The notes beneath the pieces were generated by a model. That model was not told the origin of the DNA. It worked only from the letters and a program-made list of their open reading frames with translations, and did not search any database. This document shows positions 1 to 7,439 of a stretch of 64,000 bases of DNA, one piece after another; the first letter of the stretch is position 1, and the number at the start of each line of letters is the position of its first letter. The DNA is from Roseibium suaedae (lineage in GTDB: Bacteria > Pseudomonadota > Alphaproteobacteria > Rhizobiales > Stappiaceae), in the NCBI RefSeq assembly GCF_900142725.1, contig NZ_FRBW01000004.1:310001-374000 (forward strand). Direction: 5' to 3'. Both the position numbers and the translations under genes were made by a program.

Positions 1-212
1 GCGATGCTTCCGGCATAGACCGCAATCACGCTGCGCGGCAGGCGCTGAAACAGGAGAACGGCATCCTCATAGCTATTCACCTCGAAATGAACGAGGGATA
101 GCGCCAAACCCGGTAAGGAGGCCGGAGAAAAGCCGAAGAAGAGGTGCAACGGCAGGACAAGCGCAAGCAGAAGCCCTGAGAGACTGAGGAAAAGCCCCCG
201 CCGCTCCATCAT
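1..212 (-). CDS. FecCD-family iron-chelate ABC transporter permease (5' part only)
   Basis: About 70 N-terminal codons are present and the gene runs off the left edge of the window. Translating the minus strand gives a basic start (MMERRGLFLSL), a hydrophobic first membrane segment around residues 6-26, and then LFQRLPRSVIAVYAGSIA, which matches the R-L-P-R segment before the second helix in FecCD/BtuC permeases. Such proteins form the inner-membrane channel that imports ferric siderophores, heme or vitamin B12. The ATG at 212 overlaps the stop of the ATPase gene (ATGA), so the two are translationally coupled. A second in-frame ATG lies at 209. The substrate cannot be read from this fragment. 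Confidence 0.8.
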   Translation of the reverse strand, partial: MMERRGLFLSLSGLLLALVLPLHLFFGFSPASLPGLALSLVHFEVNSYEDAVLLFQRLPRSVIAVYAGSI

Positions 213-994
213 GACGCCCCTGCCGATCCGGTGCGCTCCGGGAAGCAGACCAGACGGCCGTCCCGCGGGAAGATTTGTGTCTTCAGGCCAAAGACATCCT
301 CGATCGCGCGGCTTGTGATCGTTTCGGCCACCGGACCGGCCTTGATGCAGGTTCCCGCCCTTAGAAGAACAACCTCGTCGGCAAATGCCGTGGTCAGGTT
401 CAGGTCATGCAGAACCGTGATCACTGTCTTGCCATGGGTTTCGACCAGATCGCGGACGAGCTCAAGCACGGCGAACTGGTATTTCATGTCGAGATGATTG
501 ACCGGTTCATCCATCAGGACCACGTCCGTGTCCTGCGCCAGAACCATGGCAATCCAGGCTCTCTGGCGCTGGCCGCCGGAGAGCTTGTTGACCGGAAAAC
601 CGGCCCGGTCGCTCAGTCCCACGGTCTCCAGCACCTGCCTGTAGAGCGCCCTGTCGCGCTCCGTCGGGCCGCCGCCCAGGGAGTAGCGGGCATAGCCGGC
701 CAGTTCGATCAACTCGCCAAGGGTCATGTAGTCGGGACAGAAGCATTCCTGGGGCAGGTAGGCGATCCGCCGGGCGAGCTTCTTCCGGCTGATGCCTGCG
801 ACCGGCTCACCGTCCAGCAGCACATCACCGCCGGTGAGCGGGAGAAATCCCATGATCGCTTTCAGCAGGCTGGACTTGCCGCAACCGTTCGGCCCAACCA
901 CGGCTGTCAGCCGCCCTTTCGGGAACCGGATGGACACATCGCTCAGGACCGCGGTGCTTCCATAGGCTGCGCTTAACTGTCGCGTTTCCAGCAC
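209..994 (-). CDS. Iron-siderophore/heme-type ABC transporter ATP-binding protein (FecE-like)
   Basis: This is a 261-residue ABC ATPase of the FecE/BtuD/HemV type that would power the adjacent FecCD permease. Walker A is GPNGCGKS (about residues 34-41), the signature is LSGGQRQR (near 142) and Walker B is VVLMDEP followed by an H-loop (VLHDL). I chose the GTG at 994 because an AAGAGG Shine-Dalgarno lies six bases upstream and the protein then starts directly at the first beta strand. The frame is open to an upstream start at 1075, but the extra 27 residues are basic and unlike the family. The gene overlaps the permease by four bases. A periplasmic binding protein is not visible and may lie beyond the left edge. 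Family assignment is firm; the chelate is unknown. Confidence 0.88.
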   Translation of the reverse strand: MLETRQLSAAYGSTAVLSDVSIRFPKGRLTAVVGPNGCGKSSLLKAIMGFLPLTGGDVLLDGEPVAGISRKKLARRIAYLPQECFCPDYMTLGELIELAGYARYSLGGGPTERDRALYRQVLETVGLSDRAGFPVNKLSGGQRQRAWIAMVLAQDTDVVLMDEPVNHLDMKYQFAVLELVRDLVETHGKTVITVLHDLNLTTAFADEVVLLRAGTCIKAGPVAETITSRAIEDVFGLKTQIFPRDGRLVCFPERTGSAGAS

Positions 995-1105
995 TTTTGA
1001 CCTCTTGACCTTCTGCAATGCAGAAGTCTTTATACCATCCGAAACGCGCCAGCAAATCCTAAGCCAGCCTTTCACCTCCCTCCCAATTCAAGCGAGAGCA
1101 GTTCC
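995..1105. promoter_or_regulatory. Divergent intergenic region between ABC importer and monooxygenase
   Basis: This 111-base gap separates the ABC operon (leftward) from the monooxygenase gene (rightward) and must hold the promoters of both if the GTG start of the ATPase is right. I see no convincing Fur or sigma-70 box by eye. Confidence 0.3.
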
Positions 1106-2419
1106 ATGGCTCCTTCAAAACAATTGCATATCGGCATGTCCCTTGCGCCGACCTGGCTCAGCGGCGACGCCTGGAGGCGAGCGGATAGCGGGGTGGAGGG
1201 ACTGTTCAGCAGCGGCTTCTATCTGGATATCGCGCGCCGCGCCGAGGCGGCCAAGATCGACTTCGCCTTTCTGCCGGATTCCCTGTTTCTTCATACCGGC
1301 CTGCTTGAGGGCGGCTCCGGCTTCGCAAGCCTCGACCCGAGCATGCTCCTGGCGTCAATCGCGCACGGAACCTCGAAGATCGGGTTGCTGTCGACCGCTT
1401 CAACGACCTTCTATCCGCCCTATATCGTGGCCCGCCAGATCCAGTCCCTCAATTGGATCAGCAATGGCCGCGCCGGCTGGAACATCGTGACGGCCCTGGA
1501 TGGGAACGGCAATTTCGGCCTTTCGGAAATGCCGAGCCCGGAAGAGCGCTATGCCCGCGCCGCTGAGTTCACGGAAGTCGTAAAGCGCCTTTGGGAAAGC
1601 TTTCCACGCGAGGCCTTGTCGTTGGACCGGGATGGAGGCCGCTTTGCCGATGCGGGTCTCGTCCGGCCGATTGATCACGAAGGCCCGTTCTTCTCAGTCA
1701 AGGGGCCGTTGAACCTGCCGAATTTCGGCAAGGCGCCGGTTCCTCTCGTCCAGGCAGGCGCGTCTGAAGCCGGGCGGGACTTTGCCGCTTCGGTTGCCGA
1801 TGCGATCTTTGCCTCCACTCCGGACAAGACGGCAGCACTGGATTTGCGGAAGGATCTGCGCAGCCGTGCGGAAGGCCATGGACGCAAGGGGGACGATATC
1901 CGGGTCTTGCCGGGCCTGAGCCTCTATCTTGCGTCGTCCCGCGCAGAGGCGCAGGAGCTTTTTGCCGAAACCAACGCCCGGGTGAGCCGTGCCCGCAGTC
2001 TCGGAACGGTGCGCGAAATGACCGGCCTGGACCTCTCGGACTGGCCGGAAAACAGGCAGGTGAAAGCGTCTGACCTGCCGCCGCCGCCGGAGAAGGTGCG
2101 CAGCCGCACCCATTCGGGTCTGCTGCGGAGGATGATCGAGCGGGACGAGCCGACGGTAGCAGATCTGTTGCGCCGTCCGGAGGTCATTGGTTCTGCCCAT
2201 TGGCTGGTGATCGGCACGCCGGGGGATGCGGTGGACGCAATCCGGGATTGGGCACACTCCGGCGCAATCGACGGCTTCGTCGGCTTCCCGGGCGGCTCCA
2301 TGGATGCGGTCAGTCTGTTCCTGAGCGAAACCGTTCCCGCCCTGACCGAGCAGGGCCTTTTTCGCAAGGACTACAGCGGCTCGACCTTTTTCGATCACCT
2401 CACCGAGAATGGCTGCTGA
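1106..2419 (+). CDS. LLM-class flavin-dependent monooxygenase, NtaA/SnaA/DszA family
   Basis: The 437-residue product is a TIM-barrel FMN-dependent monooxygenase of the bacterial-luciferase superfamily, NtaA/SnaA/DszA branch. Typical features are the opening MSLAPTWLSGDAWR, the segment FLPDSLFLH, the flavin-site stretch GRAGWNIVTA near residue 127, the PEERYARAAEF helix and the late VIGTPGDAVDAI. Length is normal for the family (about 440). These enzymes need FMNH2 from a separate reductase and oxidise chelators such as nitrilotriacetate or EDTA, sulfones, or siderophore-like molecules. The gene is divergent from an iron-chelate importer, which suggests, as inference only, oxidation of an imported chelator. 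No flavin reductase gene is adjacent. The ATG has only a weak upstream purine stretch (AAGCGAGAGCAG). Confidence 0.85.
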   Translation: MAPSKQLHIGMSLAPTWLSGDAWRRADSGVEGLFSSGFYLDIARRAEAAKIDFAFLPDSLFLHTGLLEGGSGFASLDPSMLLASIAHGTSKIGLLSTASTTFYPPYIVARQIQSLNWISNGRAGWNIVTALDGNGNFGLSEMPSPEERYARAAEFTEVVKRLWESFPREALSLDRDGGRFADAGLVRPIDHEGPFFSVKGPLNLPNFGKAPVPLVQAGASEAGRDFAASVADAIFASTPDKTAALDLRKDLRSRAEGHGRKGDDIRVLPGLSLYLASSRAEAQELFAETNARVSRARSLGTVREMTGLDLSDWPENRQVKASDLPPPPEKVRSRTHSGLLRRMIERDEPTVADLLRRPEVIGSAHWLVIGTPGDAVDAIRDWAHSGAIDGFVGFPGGSMDAVSLFLSETVPALTEQGLFRKDYSGSTFFDHLTENGC

Positions 2420-2439
2420 GCACCGAGGCTTATCCGGAA

Positions 2440-2457
2440 CCGGCCCTTCAGGGCCGG
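2440..2457 (+). terminator. GC-rich hairpin between convergent genes, possible terminator
   Basis: The arms CCGGCCCT (2440-2447) and AGGGCCGG (2450-2457) are a perfect inverted repeat just after the monooxygenase stop, before the convergent lyase gene. The following tract is only partly T-rich (ATTTTC about 15 bases on), so terminator function is a guess. Confidence 0.35.
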
Positions 2458-2524
2458 GCCGGGATCTCGATTTTCTGATCTGGATGCGGCAAGCGGCCCG
2501 GGTTCCCGGACCGCGTCTGTAGGT

Positions 2525-3454
2525 TCAGAGCGCCTTGATGCGGGCGCGGAAGTGGTCTGCACCGGCCATGATCTGGTCGAGGATCGGGGCGAGGCCCCAG
2601 AACTTCTCAAAAATGTCGAAGGAAACCGTGCGGCTGTGGGTGCTTTTGAACGTGCCGATGCGGCGGTGATATTCCTTGGCAAGCTTCGGATAACCCATCG
2701 GCTCGGACATGGCGGACAGCACCAGGAAGGTGTTCAGTTCGCTTGCGAGGCCCGGATGCTTTGCACCGTGATCCATCAACCAGCGGTAAAGGTCCGGATG
2801 AAAGTTGTTCATCACCCCTGAGAAGCCCTGTCCTCCCGCCTGAATGGCGGGCCAGGCAATGGCGGCATTGGCGTTGTTGATGGCAAGGGGCGTGCCCCTC
2901 GTCAGGTTCAGCCGGTGCTTGACCGCGTCAAGATCGCAGGACACGTCCTTCAGGAAGGCAAAGCGGCCGCTTTGGGCGCAGAAATTAAGTTCGTCGTCGG
3001 TCAGAAGCCGGCGGTAGGGGGCCGGACACTCATAAAGGCCAAGGGTCAGGTCGGAGGGCAGGGCGCCCAGCAACCGGGTGATCGCATCGGTCAGGGTGCA
3101 GCCGCCCTTCTGGTCCTGATCCAGCCTGTTGGTGACAAGCACCACCGCATCGACGCCTGCGTCGGCTGCGGCCTTCAATTCGGCCTTCTGGTCATCCTCG
3201 CTGGCAGAGACGTGGCCGGAGGCAACAACCGGTATGCGGCCAGCCACCTTTGCGACCGTGAAACGGGCGAGGTCCCGACGCTCCTCGAGAGAGAGAAACT
3301 GCATTTCCGAGGATTGGCAGACGGCAAAGAGACCGCTTGCGCCCTTGGCGACATACCACTCGAGCAGGGCCTCATAGCCCTCCCAGTCGATGGTGTTGTC
3401 ATCGTGGAAGGGGGTGATTACGACGGGAAAGATGCCAGTAAGAGCGTGCGGCAT
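2525..3454 (-). CDS. Dihydrodipicolinate synthase (DapA/NanA) superfamily aldolase
   Basis: The product is a 309-residue class I aldolase of the DapA/N-acetylneuraminate-lyase superfamily. It has the PVVITPF opening, a tyrosine in LYECP (near 139) and the Schiff-base lysine in FLKDVS (near 168). The substrate loop, normally GTTGE in DapA, reads C-Q-S-S-E at residues 46-50, so it is probably not the lysine-pathway enzyme but a lyase for a sugar acid or hydroxyproline-type keto acid. The ATG at 3454 has AAGGA ten bases upstream; a longer frame to 3514 lacks support. It is the last gene of the TRAP operon, 43 bases after dctM, so it probably acts on the imported substrate in the cytoplasm. The substrate is not known. 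Confidence 0.82.
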   Translation of the reverse strand: MPHALTGIFPVVITPFHDDNTIDWEGYEALLEWYVAKGASGLFAVCQSSEMQFLSLEERRDLARFTVAKVAGRIPVVASGHVSASEDDQKAELKAAADAGVDAVVLVTNRLDQDQKGGCTLTDAITRLLGALPSDLTLGLYECPAPYRRLLTDDELNFCAQSGRFAFLKDVSCDLDAVKHRLNLTRGTPLAINNANAAIAWPAIQAGGQGFSGVMNNFHPDLYRWLMDHGAKHPGLASELNTFLVLSAMSEPMGYPKLAKEYHRRIGTFKSTHSRTVSFDIFEKFWGLAPILDQIMAGADHFRARIKAL

Positions 3455-3497
3455 GTCTCGAAAGTCCTTGTAGGAACGCAGAAGGCTTCCGGCTTCC

Positions 3498-4793
3498 TTA
3501 GCCGGCGTATCCAAAGAGCTGCGGGAGAAACAGGGTGATCCCGGGGAAGAGGATCAGGAGCAGGAGGGCAAACACCAGAACGGCGAGAAACAGCCAGATT
3601 TCCCGGATGATCTCGACGAGCGGGATGCCGGTGACGGCGTTGATGACGAAAAGCAGGATGCCGTAGGGCGGCGTGATCAGACCGATCATGCAATTGACCA
3701 CGGCGACCACGCCGAAATGCACCAGGTCGATGCCCAGCTCGCGGCAGGCGGGCAGGAACAACGGAATGATCACCAGAATGATGGTCGAGGCATCGAGGAC
3801 GCAGCCCAGCAGCAGGATCAGCACATTGACCGAGAGCAGGAAGGTCAGGGGCGACACATCCAGCCCGACCAGGGCCTGTGCCACCAGATTGGGAATGTTC
3901 TCGGAGGCCACGATGTAGTTCAGGATCAGCGCGCCGCCGATCACGATGCCGACGGAGGCGGAGGACCGGGCACTGGAGACCAGGATCGAATAGAAGGTCG
4001 AGAGTTTCAGGGCCCGGTAGAAGACCGCCGACAGGATCAGGGCGTAGAGCGCGGCAACGGCAGCCGCTTCCGTCGGTGTCGTGACGCCGCCATAGATGCC
4101 GTAGAGCAGGATTGCCGGCATCAGCAGGGCCGGAAAGGCCTCGAACGTGAGCTTCGGAACTTCGGCAAGAGCAATCGGCTCTTCCAGAGCGAACTTGCGG
4201 CGGTGAGAAATCCAGCCGTTCAGCAGCATCAGGACGAGGCCGATCAGCAGACCCGGCAGGATGCCCCCCAGGAACAGAAAGCCTATCGAACTGTTGGAGA
4301 CCAGCGCGTAAAGCACCATGGGGATCGAGGGCGGAATGATCGGGCCGATGGTGGCGGAGGCCGCGGTGATCGCGGCTGCATAGCCGCGCGTGTAATGGCC
4401 GGACTTGGTCATCATCTCGATGATGATCTTGCCGATGCCCGCCGCATCGGCCACCGCCGATCCGGACATGCCGGAAAAGACCAGGGAGGCCAGGATGTTG
4501 ACGTGACCGAGCCCGCCTCTGAAACGGCCGACCAGGGCAATGCAGAAGCGCAGCAGCCGGTCGGAAATCGTGCCCGCGTTCATGATGTTGGCTGCGACGA
4601 TGAACAGCGGTACGGCGAGCAGGATGAAGCTCTGGAACAGTCCGTCGACCAGGACCTTGCCGGCAACGCCGATGCTCTGGCCGCTGGCCGCCAGATAGAC
4701 GAAGGAGCCAACGATGATGGCATAGGCAATGGGCGCGCCCATCGCTGCGATCACGAACAGCACCACCAGGCAGAGAAGAAATGCGAGGCTCAT
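3498..4793 (-). CDS. dctM: TRAP transporter large permease subunit (DctM)
   Basis: This is a 431-residue, very hydrophobic protein with about 12 predicted membrane helices and DctM-type motifs, including GAPIAYAII near the start, GSAVADAAGIGKI and IGPIIPPSIPM. DctM is the ion-coupled translocation subunit of tripartite ATP-independent periplasmic transporters and works with DctQ and the binding protein DctP. Its ATG overlaps the dctQ stop (ATGA), so the two are translationally coupled. The frame is open well upstream inside dctQ, but that part does not resemble protein; the start at 4793 gives the normal family length. Downstream lies the DapA-type lyase in the same operon. Confidence 0.95.
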   Translation of the reverse strand: MSLAFLLCLVVLFVIAAMGAPIAYAIIVGSFVYLAASGQSIGVAGKVLVDGLFQSFILLAVPLFIVAANIMNAGTISDRLLRFCIALVGRFRGGLGHVNILASLVFSGMSGSAVADAAGIGKIIIEMMTKSGHYTRGYAAAITAASATIGPIIPPSIPMVLYALVSNSSIGFLFLGGILPGLLIGLVLMLLNGWISHRRKFALEEPIALAEVPKLTFEAFPALLMPAILLYGIYGGVTTPTEAAAVAALYALILSAVFYRALKLSTFYSILVSSARSSASVGIVIGGALILNYIVASENIPNLVAQALVGLDVSPLTFLLSVNVLILLLGCVLDASTIILVIIPLFLPACRELGIDLVHFGVVAVVNCMIGLITPPYGILLFVINAVTGIPLVEIIREIWLFLAVLVFALLLLILFPGITLFLPQLFGYAG

Positions 4794-5353
4794 TCGTCCA
4801 GCCGTCCTTCGCTTGTGTGTTGGGGTTCGCTCATGCTGCTGCGGAACGCCTGCCAGACGCGCCAGAAGTACCTTGCGGGCACGGCGATCAGGAACAGGAT
4901 GTAGATCGCATAGACGTCCCGCATCCGGATCCAGTCGCCGAACAGGTCGGACAGGGTGGCGGTCTTCTTCAGGCGCAGGATCTTGAACCGGTCCCAGGTC
5001 GGATCGATCGACAGCAGCAGACCGATGCCGATCGCCAGACCGGTGACAATGATGAAGCCCCTGCGGACACGGTCCGGCACGGCAAAATAGAGAATGTCGA
5101 AGGACACATGGTCCTGGTCCCGGACCACGAAGGCATTGCCCCAGAACACCAGCCAGAGCCAGAGTGCCAGGCAGAACTCCAGCGTCCAGCCGAAGTTGGA
5201 CGGCTCCAGCCACGGAAAGGTATCCGGGATCCAGACAATCCGGGCTGTATAGCGGATTACGACTTGCAGGATGAAAGTCGCGAACATCGCTGCCATCATG
5301 AAGGCGGCCACAGCCTCGGCGAGCTGCAGCAACGGTTTGCTGATGCGGTTCAA
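4790..5353 (-). CDS. dctQ: TRAP transporter small permease subunit (DctQ)
   Basis: This 187-residue membrane protein has four helices, the usual DctQ layout, with the first helix (MMAAMFATFILQVVIRY) followed by the family's arginine-tyrosine, and a W-x-E-E-type region here reading WTLEFCLALWLWLVFWG. It pairs with DctM in the inner membrane. I chose a TTG at 5353 because GGGAGG sits seven bases upstream; another in-frame TTG at 5371 has no clear ribosome site, and the ATG at 5379 is out of frame. The 3' end overlaps dctM by four bases. A perfect hairpin lies between dctP and this gene. Confidence 0.88.
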   Translation of the reverse strand: MNRISKPLLQLAEAVAAFMMAAMFATFILQVVIRYTARIVWIPDTFPWLEPSNFGWTLEFCLALWLWLVFWGNAFVVRDQDHVSFDILYFAVPDRVRRGFIIVTGLAIGIGLLLSIDPTWDRFKILRLKKTATLSDLFGDWIRMRDVYAIYILFLIAVPARYFWRVWQAFRSSMSEPQHTSEGRLDE

Positions 5354-5396
5354 GACCGGCCCTCCCGGCAAGGCGCCATCAAGGCAGAGAAGATGG

Positions 5397-5420
5397 GAGG
5401 GGCGGGCAGACCCGCCCCTC
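5397..5420 (-). promoter_or_regulatory. Perfect 10-bp hairpin between dctP and dctQ
   Basis: GAGGGGCGGG (5397-5406) and CCCGCCCCTC (5411-5420) form a 10-bp GC-rich stem with a four-base loop, 16 bases after the dctP stop. There is no T-run, so it is better read as a partial terminator or mRNA stabiliser that lets the binding protein be made in excess of the permeases. Confidence 0.55.
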
Positions 5421-5435
5421 GGTTCATCTCAAGGA

Positions 5436-6443
5436 TCAGTTGCCGAGGGCGTTGATCTTTTCCAGAACGCCTTCGGGCCAGGCTGCGGCAAAGGACGAGC
5501 CCACATACTGGGCCTGAACATGCTCGCGGAAGGCCTTCAGGTCTGGCTCATAGATTTCGAGACCCTTGTCCTTCAGGAAGGCAACAAGGTCTTCTTCCTT
5601 CTTGAGCTGTGCTTGACGGCCGTTTTCGGCAGCGTCTTCCGCGGCCTTTTGAACGGCTGCCTGCTGGTCAGGGGTCAGCTTGTCCCAGACCGCCTTGGAA
5701 AAGGCGATGTAGTTCAGGTCGACAAGATGCGAGGTCAGGCTGATCTGCTTGGTGACTTCATAGAACTTGGCATCCACCACGGTCGGCAGCGGGTTGTCCT
5801 GGCCATCGACCGATCCGGTCTGCAGGGCCGTGTAGACTTCCGTGAAGGCCATCGGGGTCGGGTTCGCGCCAAGGGCCTTGCCCAGGAACTGCCAGGCGTC
5901 GCTGCCCGGCATGCGCAGGTTCACGCCTGCCAGATCCGCCGGAGTCATGACGTTCTTTTCCGACCGGGGGAAGCGCAGGTTCACGTGACGGCGGCCAAGA
6001 TACATCACGGCCAGAAGCTTCACGCCCAGCTCGTCCTCAACCTTCTTCTTGAACGGATCCATCAGGGGATCATTGAAGACCTTCACCTGATGGGCTGCGT
6101 CCTGATGCACGTAACCCGTTGCGAAGATCGAGAATTCGGGGAAGAAGGTGGCGAGTTCCTGGGCCGAGGCGATCGACATTTCCAGATCGCCAGCGGAAAT
6201 GGCTTCCAGCTCCGAGCCCTGGGCCACGAGCGATGCGTTGTAGTGGGGCTCGTAGGTGGCAAAGCCTTCGACGGCCGGGCCGAAGACGGTTGCAAGTGAA
6301 ATAGAGCGCTGATCGGAATCCGATGCAGGTGTGGACATGCGCAGCGTGATCTTGTCCTGCGCGAAGGCGCCAAGGCTCGTGCCTGCCAGCGCAATTGCTC
6401 CAACTGCCGCCGTGAACACGCGGCGGGTCATTTTCATGGTCAT
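5436..6443 (-). CDS. dctP: TRAP transporter periplasmic substrate-binding protein (DctP family)
   Basis: The product is a 335-residue DctP-family binding protein. The N-terminus (MTMKMTRRVFTAAVG) is a signal peptide with a twin-arginine-like TRRVF motif, with cleavage expected after LGAFA near residue 28. Family marks are the RMPGSDAW segment carrying the conserved carboxylate-binding arginine, PTPMAFTEVYTALQTG and SVDGQDNPL. The ligand is therefore likely to be a carboxylate, with overall resemblance to SiaP-type proteins, but no sialic-acid pathway is present here. The ATG at 6443 has a strong GGAGG seven bases upstream. This is the first gene of the operon, divergent from the GntR regulator. 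Confidence 0.93.
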   Translation of the reverse strand: MTMKMTRRVFTAAVGAIALAGTSLGAFAQDKITLRMSTPASDSDQRSISLATVFGPAVEGFATYEPHYNASLVAQGSELEAISAGDLEMSIASAQELATFFPEFSIFATGYVHQDAAHQVKVFNDPLMDPFKKKVEDELGVKLLAVMYLGRRHVNLRFPRSEKNVMTPADLAGVNLRMPGSDAWQFLGKALGANPTPMAFTEVYTALQTGSVDGQDNPLPTVVDAKFYEVTKQISLTSHLVDLNYIAFSKAVWDKLTPDQQAAVQKAAEDAAENGRQAQLKKEEDLVAFLKDKGLEIYEPDLKAFREHVQAQYVGSSFAAAWPEGVLEKINALGN

Positions 6444-6573
6444 GTTGTCTCCTCCCAAGAGTTGCCGCTTGTGCAGCCAGAAAGCTCCTCCAGCTCTCGG
6501 GTTGCGCGGCAGTCCGGCATTGCCGGTCACGAAGGCATCGTTGTCGATGACATTCGCGCTGACAAGTCCATAG

Positions 6574-6585
6574 CTAACATGTTAG
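6574..6585. promoter_or_regulatory. Perfect 12-bp palindrome, candidate GntR operator
   Basis: CTAACATGTTAG is its own reverse complement and lies in the gap between dctP and the GntR gene, in an AT-rich patch within otherwise GC-rich sequence. FadR-subfamily regulators bind short palindromes of this size; assignment as the operator is inference from position. Confidence 0.5.
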
Positions 6586-6586
6586 T

Positions 6587-6602
6587 TTGTTGTTATCAAC
6601 AA
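6587..6602. promoter_or_regulatory. Inverted repeat TTGTT-N6-AACAA next to the 12-bp palindrome
   Basis: The arms TTGTT (6587-6591) and AACAA (6598-6602) form a second small inverted repeat immediately beside the palindrome at 6574-6585. Its spacing from the GntR start (about 50 bases) fits an operator or promoter-overlapping site for autoregulation. Function is inferred. Confidence 0.4.
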
Positions 6603-6653
6603 TGCGGCAGGCACAGAATGCAAGGCCGCTCAAAAACAGGTTGGGAGGACAAG

Positions 6654-7346
6654 GTGAAAGACCGCACATCCGGGGCGGAGGTTTCACTCCGTCAGGTTGC
6701 CTATCAGCGGATCGAAGCGCTTCTCAATGCGGGCACGCTGGTGCCGGGGCAGGTCATTTCCCAGCGCGAACTGGTGGAAATGACGGAAACCACGCTCGGC
6801 TCCGTCCGTGAGGCCATTCCCCGCTTCGAGGCCGAGGGACTGCTGGTAACCCTGCCACAGCGAGGCCTGATGGTGCCCAGCCTGGACGTGAGCTTCATCC
6901 GCGATGCCTATCAGTTGCGCCTGATCCTGGAGACGGCCGCCGTTCCGGATGTCGTCCGCAAGATTGACCGGGCGCAGATCGCAACCTGGCTGGACTGGCA
7001 CAATGAGGCCCGGCAGCAGCTTGCCGGGGGAGCCGCTTCGGCGGAACTGCCGCAGGATCTGCAGTATCGGGATTGGGACATACATTCCCAGATCGTTCAT
7101 GCCACGGGCAATCAGTTGATGGCCAATGTCTACCGGGTGAATGCGATCAAGATCCGCATGACGGTGCAGACGCGCATCCGGGTCACGCAGCAGAACGCTC
7201 AGCGGGTGATCGGAGAGCATATTGCCTTTCTCGAGCCTTTGCTGGCCGGCAATGTTGCCGCAGCCCAGGCGGCGCTGGGCCGCCACATCGGCAATTCCCT
7301 GCGCCATGCCTTGGGTGATGAGCTGCTTTCCCCGTTGACGGCTTGA
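6654..7346 (+). CDS. GntR/FadR-family transcriptional regulator of the TRAP operon
   Basis: The 230-residue product has an N-terminal winged helix (SLRQVAYQRIEALL to the LGSVREAIPRFEAEGLL recognition region, about residues 10-70) and a C-terminal all-helical FCD domain ending in the histidine segments DIHSQIVHATGN and ALGRHIGNSLRHAL. FCD domains commonly bind a metal and a carboxylate effector. I chose the GTG at 6654 with GGAGG five bases upstream; an ATG at 6618 and a longer frame from 6462 lack ribosome sites and family similarity. It is divergent from dctP, so it probably controls the TRAP-lyase operon and itself through the palindromes between them. Confidence 0.9.
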   Translation: MKDRTSGAEVSLRQVAYQRIEALLNAGTLVPGQVISQRELVEMTETTLGSVREAIPRFEAEGLLVTLPQRGLMVPSLDVSFIRDAYQLRLILETAAVPDVVRKIDRAQIATWLDWHNEARQQLAGGAASAELPQDLQYRDWDIHSQIVHATGNQLMANVYRVNAIKIRMTVQTRIRVTQQNAQRVIGEHIAFLEPLLAGNVAAAQAALGRHIGNSLRHALGDELLSPLTA

Positions 7347-7439
7347 GGCTTCGTTTCGTCTCAGGCTTTTGGAGGATGGTTCCTGCGCAGGGACTTGCTA
7401 GGATCGCCTTCGAAAACAAACCGGTCACGGGAGGACAGG

